Below are positions 34,961-42,687 of a stretch of DNA of 64,000 bases, piece after piece; the first letter of the stretch is position 1; each line of letters begins with the position of its first letter. The position numbers and the translations under genes are program-made. The DNA is from CAWDVH01 sp963805705 (GTDB lineage: Bacteria; Actinomycetota; Actinomycetes; Streptosporangiales; Streptosporangiaceae): NCBI GenBank assembly GCA_963805705.1, contig CAWDVH010000004.1, positions 558,001 through 622,000 on the forward strand. Direction: 5' to 3'. The notes beneath the pieces are model-generated. The model was not told where the DNA came from. It did not search any database and worked only from the letters and a program-made list of their open reading frames with translations.

Positions 34961-35604
34961 CCGGGAAACGGGAGCCCGGCGTCGGTCCGCCTCCCCGGCT
35001 GGTCCTGGCCACTGCTAATCAGCACAAGCTCGCCGAGCTGACCAGGATCCTCGCGTCGGGCAGCGTGGCGGTGCAGGCCACTGGCCTGCGGGACTTCCCC
35101 GGCGCGCCGGACGTTCGCGAGACCGGTGCCACCTTCGGCGAGAACGCGCTGCTCAAAGCGCATGCGATCGCGCAGTTTACCGGGCTGCCGGCCGTCGCCG
35201 ACGATTCAGGTATCTGCGTGGACGCGCTGAATGGCATGCCCGGCGTGCTCTCGGCCCGCTGGTCCGGCCGGCACGGGGACGACGAGGCCAACCTGCTCCT
35301 GCTGCTGGCCCAGCTGGCCGACGTGCCGGACAGCAGGCGCGGGGCGCACTTCACCTGCGCGGCCGCGCTGGTGCTGCCCGATGGCCGGGAGCACCTCAGC
35401 GAGGGGGCCGTGCACGGCCGCCTGATCCGCGAGCCCAGGGGAGCGAACGGGTTCGGCTACGATCCGATCTTCGTCCCGGACGGCGCCGGGCTGACGACCG
35501 CCGAGATGACCTCGGCGGCCAAAGACAAGATCAGTCACCGGGGAAAGGCGCTGCGCGGGCTCGCGCCGGTGATCGCCGGCCTGCTCGCGCATGATGCCAG
35601 ATAA
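34957..35604 (+). CDS. rdgB: Non-canonical purine NTP pyrophosphatase (RdgB/HAM1)
   Basis: 215 residues. VLATANQHKLAELTRIL, TGATFGENALLKA, AVADDSGICVDALNG and the substrate loop GANGFGYDPIFVPDG with SHRGKALRGL are the family signatures. The enzyme cleaves ITP, dITP and XTP to the monophosphates, keeping deaminated purines out of nucleic acids. Coupled to rph by ATGA. The last gene of the unit; about 590 bases without a sure gene follow. Confidence 0.96.
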   Translation: MTGKREPGVGPPPRLVLATANQHKLAELTRILASGSVAVQATGLRDFPGAPDVRETGATFGENALLKAHAIAQFTGLPAVADDSGICVDALNGMPGVLSARWSGRHGDDEANLLLLLAQLADVPDSRRGAHFTCAAALVLPDGREHLSEGAVHGRLIREPRGANGFGYDPIFVPDGAGLTTAEMTSAAKDKISHRGKALRGLAPVIAGLLAHDAR

Positions 35605-36191
35605 GCACGAGCAGCCAAGCTCATGCCTTTCTCTGGACTGGGCCAGGAAGGCATGTCTTGAGCTGCGGCCCGACGTTTCGGCTCCTGTGCATGAGGTGAA
35701 TGCCGGCAATAGCGCATTACCGGTCTGCTCGTTCACCAGAGGAGATAAGTGAATTCACCCGGCTCTACTGCCCCCTGCATTACAGGCCAGGCGGGATAGT
35801 GGCGAGAGCGGAGGATGCGTGATCGAGCCTGAGGACTGGGTAGTCGCCACGCCGCCGATGGCCTGGGTTCCGACGTTCTGCACGTCCGGCGCCCCGGCGA
35901 AGAGCAGGTCCTGCCGGGCGGGGCTGGTCAGGACCACGGTCACCGTCTCACTGACCGTGCCGGACGCCGGCCGGGGCCGCCCCGCCACTAGCCGGCGAGC
36001 CTCGCGGTCGCGCATATGGCTATGACAAATGCGTGAATGCCCGGTAAAATCGGTCATTGACCAACGATAGCCGGTTCCGGAGCCGGCGGCGACATTGGCT
36101 CTGGGTTCCCTGGAAAGGCCGCCGGACGGACCGGTACGGTAGGGCCGACTGACCGGCTCCGGCGGGCGGGCCGTTCCGGAGGGGAGAACGC
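35605..36191. other. Intergenic region with a coding-like remnant on the minus strand
   Basis: No confident gene. On the minus strand, 35755-36057 is open and its middle part (codons from about 35980 to 35815) shows high GC at third positions and natural amino-acid use (ETVTVVLTSPARQDLLFAG, VQNVGTQAIGG), whereas its two ends do not. This suggests a small gene or a gene fragment. I do not recognise the family. The flanks, such as 36020-36070, are notably AT-richer than the genome. Confidence 0.3.
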
Positions 36192-36677
36192 ATGGCAGAG
36201 CACAGCGTGGCCGCGCACCGCCTGTCGGCGGGGGACGCGGCGCCCGACTTCACGCTGCCCGACGCGGACGGCCAGCAGGTGAGCCTCGCGTCACTGCGCG
36301 GGCAGCGGGTAATCATCTACTTCTACCCGGCCGCGATGACGCCCGGCTGCACCAAGCAGGCCTGCGATTTCCGCGACAGCAAGAGCGATCTGTCGGACGC
36401 CGGGTACGCCGTGCTCGGCATCTCGCCGGACAGCCCGGCTAAGCTCGCGGCCTTCCGTGACCGGGAGGGGCTGACGTTCCCGCTGCTTTCCGATCCCGAC
36501 CGGGGCGTACTGCAGGCCTACGGCGCGTACGGCCAGAAGATGCTGTACGGCAAGACGTCCGTCGGGGTGATCAGGTCTACCTTCGTGGTGAGCGCGGACG
36601 GCAAGATTGAGCACGCGTATTACGGAGTCAAGGCGACCGGCCACGTCGCCCGGCTCCGCAAGGACCTGGGCTGCTGA
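36192..36677 (+). CDS. bcp: Thioredoxin-dependent thiol peroxidase (Bcp/PrxQ)
   Basis: 161 residues. APDFTLPDADGQQVSLASLRG, then YFYPAAMTPGCTKQACDFRD, with peroxidatic Cys53 and resolving Cys58 five residues on, as in atypical two-Cys Bcp/PrxQ enzymes. The end (HVARLRKDLGC) has a third Cys. It reduces hydrogen peroxide and organic hydroperoxides using thioredoxin. GGAGGGGAGAACGC precedes the ATG at 36192. Confidence 0.95.
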   Translation: MAEHSVAAHRLSAGDAAPDFTLPDADGQQVSLASLRGQRVIIYFYPAAMTPGCTKQACDFRDSKSDLSDAGYAVLGISPDSPAKLAAFRDREGLTFPLLSDPDRGVLQAYGAYGQKMLYGKTSVGVIRSTFVVSADGKIEHAYYGVKATGHVARLRKDLGC

Positions 36678-36761
36678 GCGGATTTTGGCTGCTACAGGGA
36701 CCACGGCCGCGGGGCGGTGCGCTCGGCTCGCTGGCCAGAATCTTCCGACCATGACTCTCCA

Positions 36762-36835
36762 GGGGCCGTAGCCCAACGGCAGGAGGCGCGCGGTTTAGGT
36801 CCGCGACAGTGTGGGTTCGAATCCCACCGGCCCCA
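36762..36835 (+). tRNA. tRNA with anticodon UAG, short variable arm (class I)
   Basis: 74 bases fold as a full cloverleaf: acceptor GGGGCCG/CGGCCCC (7 bp), D stem GCC/GGC, anticodon stem CGCGG/CCGCG around the loop TTTAGGT (anticodon TAG at 36796-36798), variable region ACAGT (5 bases), T stem GTGGG/CCCAC with TTCGAAT, discriminator A, no encoded CCA. The anticodon reads CUA (leucine), but true tRNA-Leu has a long variable arm, which this lacks. The decoded identity is thus unclear; leucine by anticodon and A73. Confidence 0.88.
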
Positions 36836-36877
36836 CAACGCTGAGCGCACGCGCATCGATACTCACGCAGGCACGGC

Positions 36878-36883
36878 TACTAT
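36878..36883 (+). promoter_or_regulatory. Candidate -10 element for a leaderless TetR mRNA
   Basis: TACTAT fits the TANNNT -10 pattern and ends 6 bases before the GTG at 36890, the distance at which transcription would start on the start codon. This fits leaderless translation, common in actinobacteria, and no Shine-Dalgarno sequence precedes the GTG. Confidence 0.4.
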
Positions 36884-36889
36884 GACGGA

Positions 36890-37663
36890 GTGCATGCCGA
36901 GAGCTTGTCGGGGCCAGGCTCCGATGTGACCCCCCTGCCGGTCGCCGGGCCGGGCGACCCTGGCGATGGCCGCCCGTTGCTCGCGCTGATGGATGCGGCG
37001 GCCTCCAGGGCCGCCGCGGATGAGGCCGCCGATTCGTACAGCTGGCTTGATCCGATCATCCCGGATGTCGAACCCTCCGACGGCCGCGCCGCCCGCTCCC
37101 ACCGCACCCGGCGGGCGATCGTCGACGCGATGCGGTCTTTGCATGCCGACGGTGACCTGCACCCGACGGCTCCTCGTGTCGCCGAGCGCGCCGGAGTGTC
37201 GCTGCGCACCGTCTGGCAGCAGTTCGCCGACATGGAGACGCTGCTGGTCGAGGCGTGCCGCCGTGACCATGAGGTCCTGCTGTCGCTGGTCAAGAGAATC
37301 GACCCGGACCAGCCGCTGGCGGCGCGGATCACCGCGTTCGTCAGCCAGCGCAGCCGCGTTCTGGAGCAGATGACCCCGACGTGGCGGGCGGAACATGTGC
37401 ACAAGCCGACCTCCCAGCAGTTGCGGCGCAATAAGGCGCAGATGATCAGGCGGTCGAGGGCGGAGCTCGAGACGGTGTTCGCCCTTGAGCTAACTCAGCT
37501 TGAAGGCGAGAAACGCCGGCAACTTCGCGACGCGCTGCATGCGATCAGCATCTGGACGTTCTGGGAGTCACTGCGTACGGATCTCAATCTCGGCCCGGAG
37601 GAGGCCCGAGATCTTTTCGGCGCGACCTTCACGGCACTTCTAGCCGAGGCCGGATTCCGCTAG
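36890..37663 (+). CDS. TetR/AcrR family transcriptional regulator
   Basis: 257 residues. An N-terminal extension of about 65 residues precedes the DNA-binding domain: RRAIVDAMRSLHADGDLHPTAPRVAERAGVSLRTVWQQFADME (seen as RVAERAGVS plus LRTVWQQF). The ligand domain is unrelated to named subfamilies. GTG 36890 is the likely start (leaderless). It lies just upstream of a large MFS transporter on the same strand, which it probably controls. The long N-terminal tail is unusual for TetR proteins. Confidence 0.85.
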   Translation: MHAESLSGPGSDVTPLPVAGPGDPGDGRPLLALMDAAASRAAADEAADSYSWLDPIIPDVEPSDGRAARSHRTRRAIVDAMRSLHADGDLHPTAPRVAERAGVSLRTVWQQFADMETLLVEACRRDHEVLLSLVKRIDPDQPLAARITAFVSQRSRVLEQMTPTWRAEHVHKPTSQQLRRNKAQMIRRSRAELETVFALELTQLEGEKRRQLRDALHAISIWTFWESLRTDLNLGPEEARDLFGATFTALLAEAGFR

Positions 37664-37721
37664 GGTGATCGCTAAGGCGCTGGGGTGTCGGCGGTTATCT
37701 CACCATTGGCTGCGCAAACTA

Positions 37722-37751
37722 TTGAACTTGCACCCATAGTGCGGTTATCGT
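37722..37751 (+). promoter_or_regulatory. Candidate promoter of the MFS transporter gene
   Basis: TTGAAC (37722-37727) and TATCGT (37746-37751) are separated by 18 bases and precede the ATG at 37807 by 55 bases. Between them GCAC-CCATA-GTGC forms a small dyad that could be an operator for the upstream TetR regulator. Confidence 0.45.
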
Positions 37752-37806
37752 GACGTCGACGCCAGGGGGGGCCGGGCGGACAACAGACGACTACCGCGAG
37801 GACCGC

Positions 37807-39699
37807 ATGACAGCCACGACAGTAGATTCGATCCCCGAAGGCCGCCGGGCGGGCTCGTGGATCTGGCATCGCCAGCTCGACAGCTATCCCAATCGCGGGC
37901 CCCGCTATATGTACCTGGGCATCACGGTCCTCGCCACCGTGATGCTGTACTACGAGGCATACGTGGGCGGCTCGGTTTCGACCCTTCTTCTGCAGAACCT
38001 GAACATTACCTTCAAGTTCTTCGTGGTGGTCACGGCCATCGGCGCCCTGCTCGGGGCCTTCGGCTCGCTGGCTGCCGGCCTTTCCGACCGGTATGGCCGC
38101 GCCAACCTGGTGGTGTGGGGGGTGCTGATCACCGCGATCTTCGTGGGATTCGTACTTCCGACCGCGACGAACAAGTGGTCCTTCACCATCTACAGTTTCG
38201 TGGTCGGCACGATCGAGGGCATCATCCTGGTGGCCACCCCGGCGCTGATCCGCGACTTCTCCCCGCAGACCGGCCGGGCCACGGCCATGGGCCTGTGGAC
38301 CAGCGGCCCGGTCCTGGGCAGCCTGGTCGTCGCGATCGTGGGCAGTGCCACCATTCCGGCCGTGGTACTGAACACGCGCCTGTGGACCCATCAGTACCGG
38401 ATCTGCGGCACCGTCGGGCTGATCGTATTCGTGATCACCTTCTTCGGGCTGCGCGAGCTGAGCCCCGGGCTGCGCGACCAGCTGATGGTCACCATGCGCG
38501 ACCGGGCGCTGATCGAGATCCGCGCCAAGGGGATCGACATCATGGCCGCGCTGCGCCACCCGTTCCGGCAGCTGATCAAGCCCGACGTCGTGATCTCCTC
38601 CCTGGCCATCGCGGTGTTCCTGCTCGTCTATTACACGGCCGTCGGATTCTCCGTGATCTACCTGAGTGCCCTGTTCGGCTTCACCCTCAAGAACGCCAAC
38701 GGGATCAACAACTGGACCTGGGGCTTCAACGTCTTCGCGGTCGTCCTGGCCGGGGTTCTCTCCGACCGGCTCCGGGTGCGCAAGCCGTTCATGCTGGTCG
38801 GCGGGCTCGCCGCCGCGGTGATGATCCTGTGGTACGGGTCGCAGTTCGGCCACCACCCGAGCTACTACAAGCTCGCCTTCCTCGGCGCGGCCACCTCATT
38901 CTCCCTGGGTATCGCCTTCTCCCCCTGGCTGGCCAGCTTCACCGAGACCGTGGAGGACCACAACCCGGCCCTCATCGCCACCGGGCTGGCCATCTACGGC
39001 TGGATCCTGCGGATGGTGGTCTTCTTCGCGTTCCTGGCCATTCCGCTGGTCATTACCTCCCTCAACCCGCTGGTCCAGTACGGAACCAACGTGGAGGCCA
39101 TAGCGACCAGATACGCGCCCCAGCTCGCCTTCGCCCAGAGCCACCCGAAGGTCGTCGCCCTGGCCCAGCGGGACTCGGGCCTGCTGGCCAACGCGGCGAA
39201 GTTCGCGCCCGTGCTGGCGGTGATGCAGGCCCATCCGGCCCCGTTCACCACGCTGATCGGGATCACCAACCCGGCCGCCGTCCCGCCCGCCCTGACCCGC
39301 CAGCTGATCGCCGCCGGCGGCGGCGGCGCCAAGGGGGCGGCCATCCTGGCCACCTTCAACGCCAATAAGCCCGCCATCGTCGGCGTCGTTATCGCCGCGC
39401 CTCAGCTGAACACGCTCAAGCCCTACGCGGCGCAGCTGACGGCCCTGTCCAAGATCCCGCCGGCGCAGCTCCAGTACCTGCAGGATCATGCCGCCTCAGT
39501 CCAGCAGGCGGCGGCCCAGGCTCCGCAGCAGTGGAAGAACTGGTACTGGATCTGCTTCGGCGGCGTCGTCTTCTTCCTGCTCAGCATCCCGCTGCTGCGG
39601 GGCCGCTGGCGGACGCGCAACGCCCTTAAGGACGAGCGCGAGCACGAGGCGATGGTGGCCGCCGCCCTGGAGCAGGAGAAGGTCGGCGCCGGAGCCTGA
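37807..39699 (+). CDS. Large MFS transporter with an extracytoplasmic insert near the C-terminus
   Basis: 630 residues. Twelve membrane segments with the loop 2-3 motif AAGLSDRYGRANL. About 150 residues separate the last two segments (from LNPLVQYGTNVEA to APQQWKNWYW), a stretch rich in Ala/Pro/Gln with repeated helical patterns (AFAQSHPKVVALAQRD, KFAPVLAVMQAHPAP) that is expected outside the cell. Ordinary MFS proteins have a short loop there. The ATG at 37807 follows a GAGGACC. A dedicated TetR regulator is upstream and a strong hairpin downstream. The substrate is unknown. Confidence 0.88.
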   Translation: MTATTVDSIPEGRRAGSWIWHRQLDSYPNRGPRYMYLGITVLATVMLYYEAYVGGSVSTLLLQNLNITFKFFVVVTAIGALLGAFGSLAAGLSDRYGRANLVVWGVLITAIFVGFVLPTATNKWSFTIYSFVVGTIEGIILVATPALIRDFSPQTGRATAMGLWTSGPVLGSLVVAIVGSATIPAVVLNTRLWTHQYRICGTVGLIVFVITFFGLRELSPGLRDQLMVTMRDRALIEIRAKGIDIMAALRHPFRQLIKPDVVISSLAIAVFLLVYYTAVGFSVIYLSALFGFTLKNANGINNWTWGFNVFAVVLAGVLSDRLRVRKPFMLVGGLAAAVMILWYGSQFGHHPSYYKLAFLGAATSFSLGIAFSPWLASFTETVEDHNPALIATGLAIYGWILRMVVFFAFLAIPLVITSLNPLVQYGTNVEAIATRYAPQLAFAQSHPKVVALAQRDSGLLANAAKFAPVLAVMQAHPAPFTTLIGITNPAAVPPALTRQLIAAGGGGAKGAAILATFNANKPAIVGVVIAAPQLNTLKPYAAQLTALSKIPPAQLQYLQDHAASVQQAAAQAPQQWKNWYWICFGGVVFFLLSIPLLRGRWRTRNALKDEREHEAMVAAALEQEKVGAGA

Positions 39700-39765
39700 G
39701 CCTGAGCCCCGGCCCGTGTCCGCACGGGTCGGCTAGCCTCAGGACTCGCGTTCTGGAACTGGTGT

Positions 39766-39810
39766 CCGGGCTGGTGCCCCGCCGAACGTCCTGGCGGGGC
39801 ACCAGCCCGG
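39766..39810. terminator. 18-bp hairpin terminator between convergent genes
   Basis: CCGGGCTGGTGCCCCGCC and its exact reverse complement flank a 9-base loop. It lies between the ends of the MFS gene and the DUF952 gene and probably ends transcription from both. Confidence 0.85.
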
Positions 39811-39859
39811 CGGCATGCCGCGGGTCGGACGTGAGCCGCTGGTACCCGGCCGGGTACCG

Positions 39860-40207
39860 CTACTCGGGCAGGACGAGCCGGCCCCCGGCGTCCCGGCTGA
39901 CGGCGATGACGTCGGTCACGGCGCCGACCGGGACAGCGCCATAGATGTGCGGATACGGCTCTGCTCCGGGTCCCGGTACCTCGTACCTGACCGGAGCCGG
40001 CAGAGCGGCGCTGTCGATGACCAGCACGACCAGGTCATCGGCGTCACCGTAGACGTACTCGGCCACGCCGCGCAGCTGGTGCCGCAGGGAGCAATGGATG
40101 AAGCCCTGCTCTTCGAGCGTGACCCCGCGGGTGGAGGTGCGGTACTCGCCTGCTCTCGCCGCCGCGGCCCAGGTTTCCCGCTCGGTGATGTGGAGGAGCT
40201 CGGTCAT
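39860..40207 (-). CDS. DUF952 domain-containing protein
   Basis: 115 residues. LLHITERETWAAAARAGEYRTST, GFIHCSLRHQLRGVAEYVYG, LVIDSAALPAPVRYEVPGPGAE and YPHIYGAVP are the DUF952 signatures, a small ADP-ribosyltransferase-like fold with invariant H and Y residues. GTGGAGGAGCTCGGTC lies before the ATG at 40207. Function is not established. It follows the aldo/keto reductase gene on the same strand, with 10 bases between them. Confidence 0.88.
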   Translation of the reverse strand: MTELLHITERETWAAAARAGEYRTSTRGVTLEEQGFIHCSLRHQLRGVAEYVYGDADDLVVLVIDSAALPAPVRYEVPGPGAEPYPHIYGAVPVGAVTDVIAVSRDAGGRLVLPE

Positions 40208-40217
40208 GACCGCGCCG

Positions 40218-41189
40218 CTAACGACGCAGCCGGGCGCGGAGCAGGCCGGGGAGCGCGGCCCGGCCGGCGATCGGGCGGAACCGGTCGGATGCGGCCTGCA
40301 GGGCCAGGGTTTCGTCATCGGTGAGGTCGATCTCGGCGGCCGCGACGTTGCTTTCCAGCTGCCCGACGCTGGACGCGCCGGGGATCGCGACCACGCAGCG
40401 ATGGCGGATGACCCAGGCGAGCGCGATCTGCGCCGGGGTGGCGGAGTGCGCGTCCGCGACCTGGCGCAGGGCCGCGATCAGATCGCCAGCGCGCTCGAGA
40501 TTCTCCGGGAGGAACAGGGGGTTGCCCGCCCGGACGCGGTTGGCCGGTCGGCTGGCCTGGTGATACCGGCCGGACAGCAGTCCCTGCGCCAGCGGGCTGT
40601 AGGCGATCACCGCGCGGCCATGTGACTCGGCGAACGGCAGCAGGTCGCGCTCCGGCGAGCGATCGGCCAGGCTGTAGCGGACCTGGTTGGTCAGGACCGG
40701 GCTGCCCAGCGCGTCCTCGGCGGCGCGCCACCGCGGCAGGGAGTAGTTGCTGACCCCGACCTCACCGACCAGCCCGACTCGCTGCAGCGCGCGCATGCCG
40801 CGCATGATCGTGCCGTCGCGGACCACCGGATTGGGCTGATGCACCTGGTAGAGGTCGAGCCGGCGGGCGCCCAGGCGGTTCGCGCTGGCCACCGCGCGCT
40901 GCTCGACGATCGGGGCGACGGGCAGCACCGGGAGTATCTTCGTCGCGAGGAAGACCGATTCCCGGTTTTCGCCGAGGGCGTCGCCGAGGATCCGCTCGCT
41001 GCGCCCGAAGCCGTAGATCTCGGCGGTGTCGAAGAGCGTGACGCCTAGCTCCAGCGCGCGACCCACGATGGCGTGCGCCTCCCGCTCGGCGTACGGCTGG
41101 CCGTATCCCCACTCGCGGGACCCGAACTGCCAGGTGCCCAGCCCGATTTTGGAAATCTTCTTGGCGGTGTCGATGTCCAGATAACGCAT
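40218..41189 (-). CDS. Aldo/keto reductase
   Basis: 323 residues of the (beta/alpha)8 AKR fold. The catalytic tetrad is seen as D (TLFDTAEIYG), Y in the same motif, K (LATKILP) and H (LYQVHQPNP). The NADPH site is IPGASSVGQLESN near the end. The start at ATG 41189 gives the family N-terminus (KISKIGLGTWQFGSREWGYG). The group is the YajO/Tas-like, broad-substrate AKRs. Co-directional with the DUF952 and Nudix genes. Confidence 0.9.
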   Translation of the reverse strand: MRYLDIDTAKKISKIGLGTWQFGSREWGYGQPYAEREAHAIVGRALELGVTLFDTAEIYGFGRSERILGDALGENRESVFLATKILPVLPVAPIVEQRAVASANRLGARRLDLYQVHQPNPVVRDGTIMRGMRALQRVGLVGEVGVSNYSLPRWRAAEDALGSPVLTNQVRYSLADRSPERDLLPFAESHGRAVIAYSPLAQGLLSGRYHQASRPANRVRAGNPLFLPENLERAGDLIAALRQVADAHSATPAQIALAWVIRHRCVVAIPGASSVGQLESNVAAAEIDLTDDETLALQAASDRFRPIAGRAALPGLLRARLRR

Positions 41190-41226
41190 GGCTCCAGTGT
41201 CCGCCTCCCCGCGCCCCGGCGCTGGC

Positions 41227-41814
41227 TCAGGGGGGAGTTTCCCGTTCGTGCATATCGTGCGGCCCGCACAGCCGCTCCAGCCGGGAGAGTGTCTCGCGCA
41301 GATTGTCCTGGGCGGTGGCCGCGCGTGCCTGCTGCGGCGACAGCCAGCGCACCGGCGCGCCCTGGTTCTCCGGCCGCGCGGCGCCCGGATCACCGGTAGC
41401 CAGCACGAAGCGCAGGTCGGCATGCTCGTGAGCGGGCTCCGCGCTGCTGGCCGGGACACCGACGATCACCAGGTGCCGCAGGCTGGCGTCTGGCCATGGC
41501 ACCAGGTCGGTCAGCCCGGTTTCCTCCGCGGCTTCCCGCAGCGCGATGGCCATCGGTTCGCTTTCACCGGGATCGCCGTGGCCGCCAACCTGAAGCCACG
41601 CCTGCTGGCGCTGATGCCAGCGCAGCAGCACCCGGCCACTGGCCGGGTGCACGATCAGCGCGGATGCGGTGACATGCAACGGAGTTGAGCGCAGCCACGG
41701 ATCAGGTGCCTCGTGCGCGAGCGCGCGTACCCGCACCAGGTCGGCCGCCTCGGCCTGGCCCTCCGGCCGGTAGCGTCCGAGCAGTTCGATCAGGGGGCTA
41801 TGCGGCGAGGGCAT
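41227..41814 (-). CDS. Nudix hydrolase
   Basis: 195 residues. The Nudix box is intact: GHGDPGESEPMAIALREAAEETG follows Gx5Ex7REUxEExGU (key residues G, E, REA, EE). VTASALIVHPASGRVLLRWHQRQQAWLQVGG is the preceding strand. It hydrolyses a nucleoside diphosphate linked to another moiety; the substrate is unknown. Its start overlaps by a few bases a possible upstream start of the divergent methyltransferase gene. Confidence 0.9.
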   Translation of the reverse strand: MPSPHSPLIELLGRYRPEGQAEAADLVRVRALAHEAPDPWLRSTPLHVTASALIVHPASGRVLLRWHQRQQAWLQVGGHGDPGESEPMAIALREAAEETGLTDLVPWPDASLRHLVIVGVPASSAEPAHEHADLRFVLATGDPGAARPENQGAPVRWLSPQQARAATAQDNLRETLSRLERLCGPHDMHERETPP

Positions 41815-41887
41815 GGCTGGGCCGTCTCTCCAGGGGGCCGGACTGAGCGGTGAGGGGTATCAGACTAGCCGGGCTAGCATGGCCGGC

Positions 41888-42685
41888 ATGGCGGGCGGAT
41901 ACCGGCTCTACGATGATCTCGCCGCGTGGTGGCCGCTGATCTCGCCGCCGCAGGAGTATGCGGAAGAGGCGGCCTACCTCGCGACGGTCCTGCGCTCGGC
42001 GCAGGTTCCCGTGCGGGAGGTCCTGGATCTGGGCAGCGGCGGCGGCCACAACGCCATGCACCTGAAGCACGGCCTGGCCCTGACGCTCGTTGACCTGTCC
42101 GAGCCGATGCTGTCGGTGTCGCGCCTGCTGAACCCCGAGTGCGCTCACCATCAGGGTGACATGCGAACTACCCGGCTCGGCCGCGTCTTCGACGCGGTCC
42201 TGGTCCATGACTCAGTCGACTACATCACCAGCGAGGCTGACCTGCGGCAGGTGATCGAGACGGCTTTCGCGCACTGCCGTCCGGGTGGCATCGCGGTATT
42301 CGTGCCCGACTACACCGCCGAGGGGTTCCGTGCGGCCGGCGGCCGGGGCGGCAGCAGCGGCCCGGACGGCAGGCAGGCCAGTTTCCGCCAGTGGATCTGG
42401 GATCCCGATCCGGCCGATACCTGGGTCCAGGCCGATTACGAGTTCGTGCTCCGCGCCGCGGACGGCACGGTGGAGATCGTGCGCGAGCAGCACCACCTGG
42501 GAGCGTTCCGCCGCGGTACCTGGCTCGCTCTGCTGGCCGAAGCGGGCTTCGACCCGCAGGCAGGCTTCGACCCGCAGGCAGGCCTGGACTCGCAGGCCGG
42601 CCTGGACCCGCAGGCCGTCCCCGGCGGCCGCGAGCCCCGAAACCTGTTCATCGGCCGCCGGGCCGCCGGCCCTGGCCCAGCCTGA
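41888..42685 (+). CDS. Class I SAM-dependent methyltransferase
   Basis: 265 residues. Motif I is VLDLGSGGGHNAMHL, followed by LTLVDLSEPML and the acidic motif MRTTRLGRVFDAVLVHDSVDYI. The substrate-binding half (RQWIWDPDPADTWVQADYEF, EIVREQHHLGAFRRGTW) is like small-molecule methyltransferases. Start at ATG 41888 (MAGGYRLYDDL) chosen; ATG 41879 and 41813 are also in frame. Near the C-terminus is a short run of near-identical 6-residue repeats (separate entry), unlike relatives. Confidence 0.85.
   Translation: MAGGYRLYDDLAAWWPLISPPQEYAEEAAYLATVLRSAQVPVREVLDLGSGGGHNAMHLKHGLALTLVDLSEPMLSVSRLLNPECAHHQGDMRTTRLGRVFDAVLVHDSVDYITSEADLRQVIETAFAHCRPGGIAVFVPDYTAEGFRAAGGRGGSSGPDGRQASFRQWIWDPDPADTWVQADYEFVLRAADGTVEIVREQHHLGAFRRGTWLALLAEAGFDPQAGFDPQAGLDSQAGLDPQAVPGGREPRNLFIGRRAAGPGPA
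42545..42616 (+). repeat. 18-bp in-frame tandem repeat (four copies) in the methyltransferase gene
   Basis: GGCTTCGACCCGCAGGCA occurs twice, then GGCCTGGACTCGCAGGCC and GGCCTGGACCCGCAGGCC. They encode Gly-Phe/Leu-Asp-Pro/Ser-Gln-Ala four times in the linker after the catalytic domain. Copy number may vary between strains without a frameshift. Confidence 0.9.
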
Positions 42686-42687
42686 GC

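Noticed and set aside
36762..36835. Amber-suppressor tRNA
   Set aside because: The anticodon is UAG, which pairs with CUA. A suppressor of the UAG stop codon would need CUA as anticodon.
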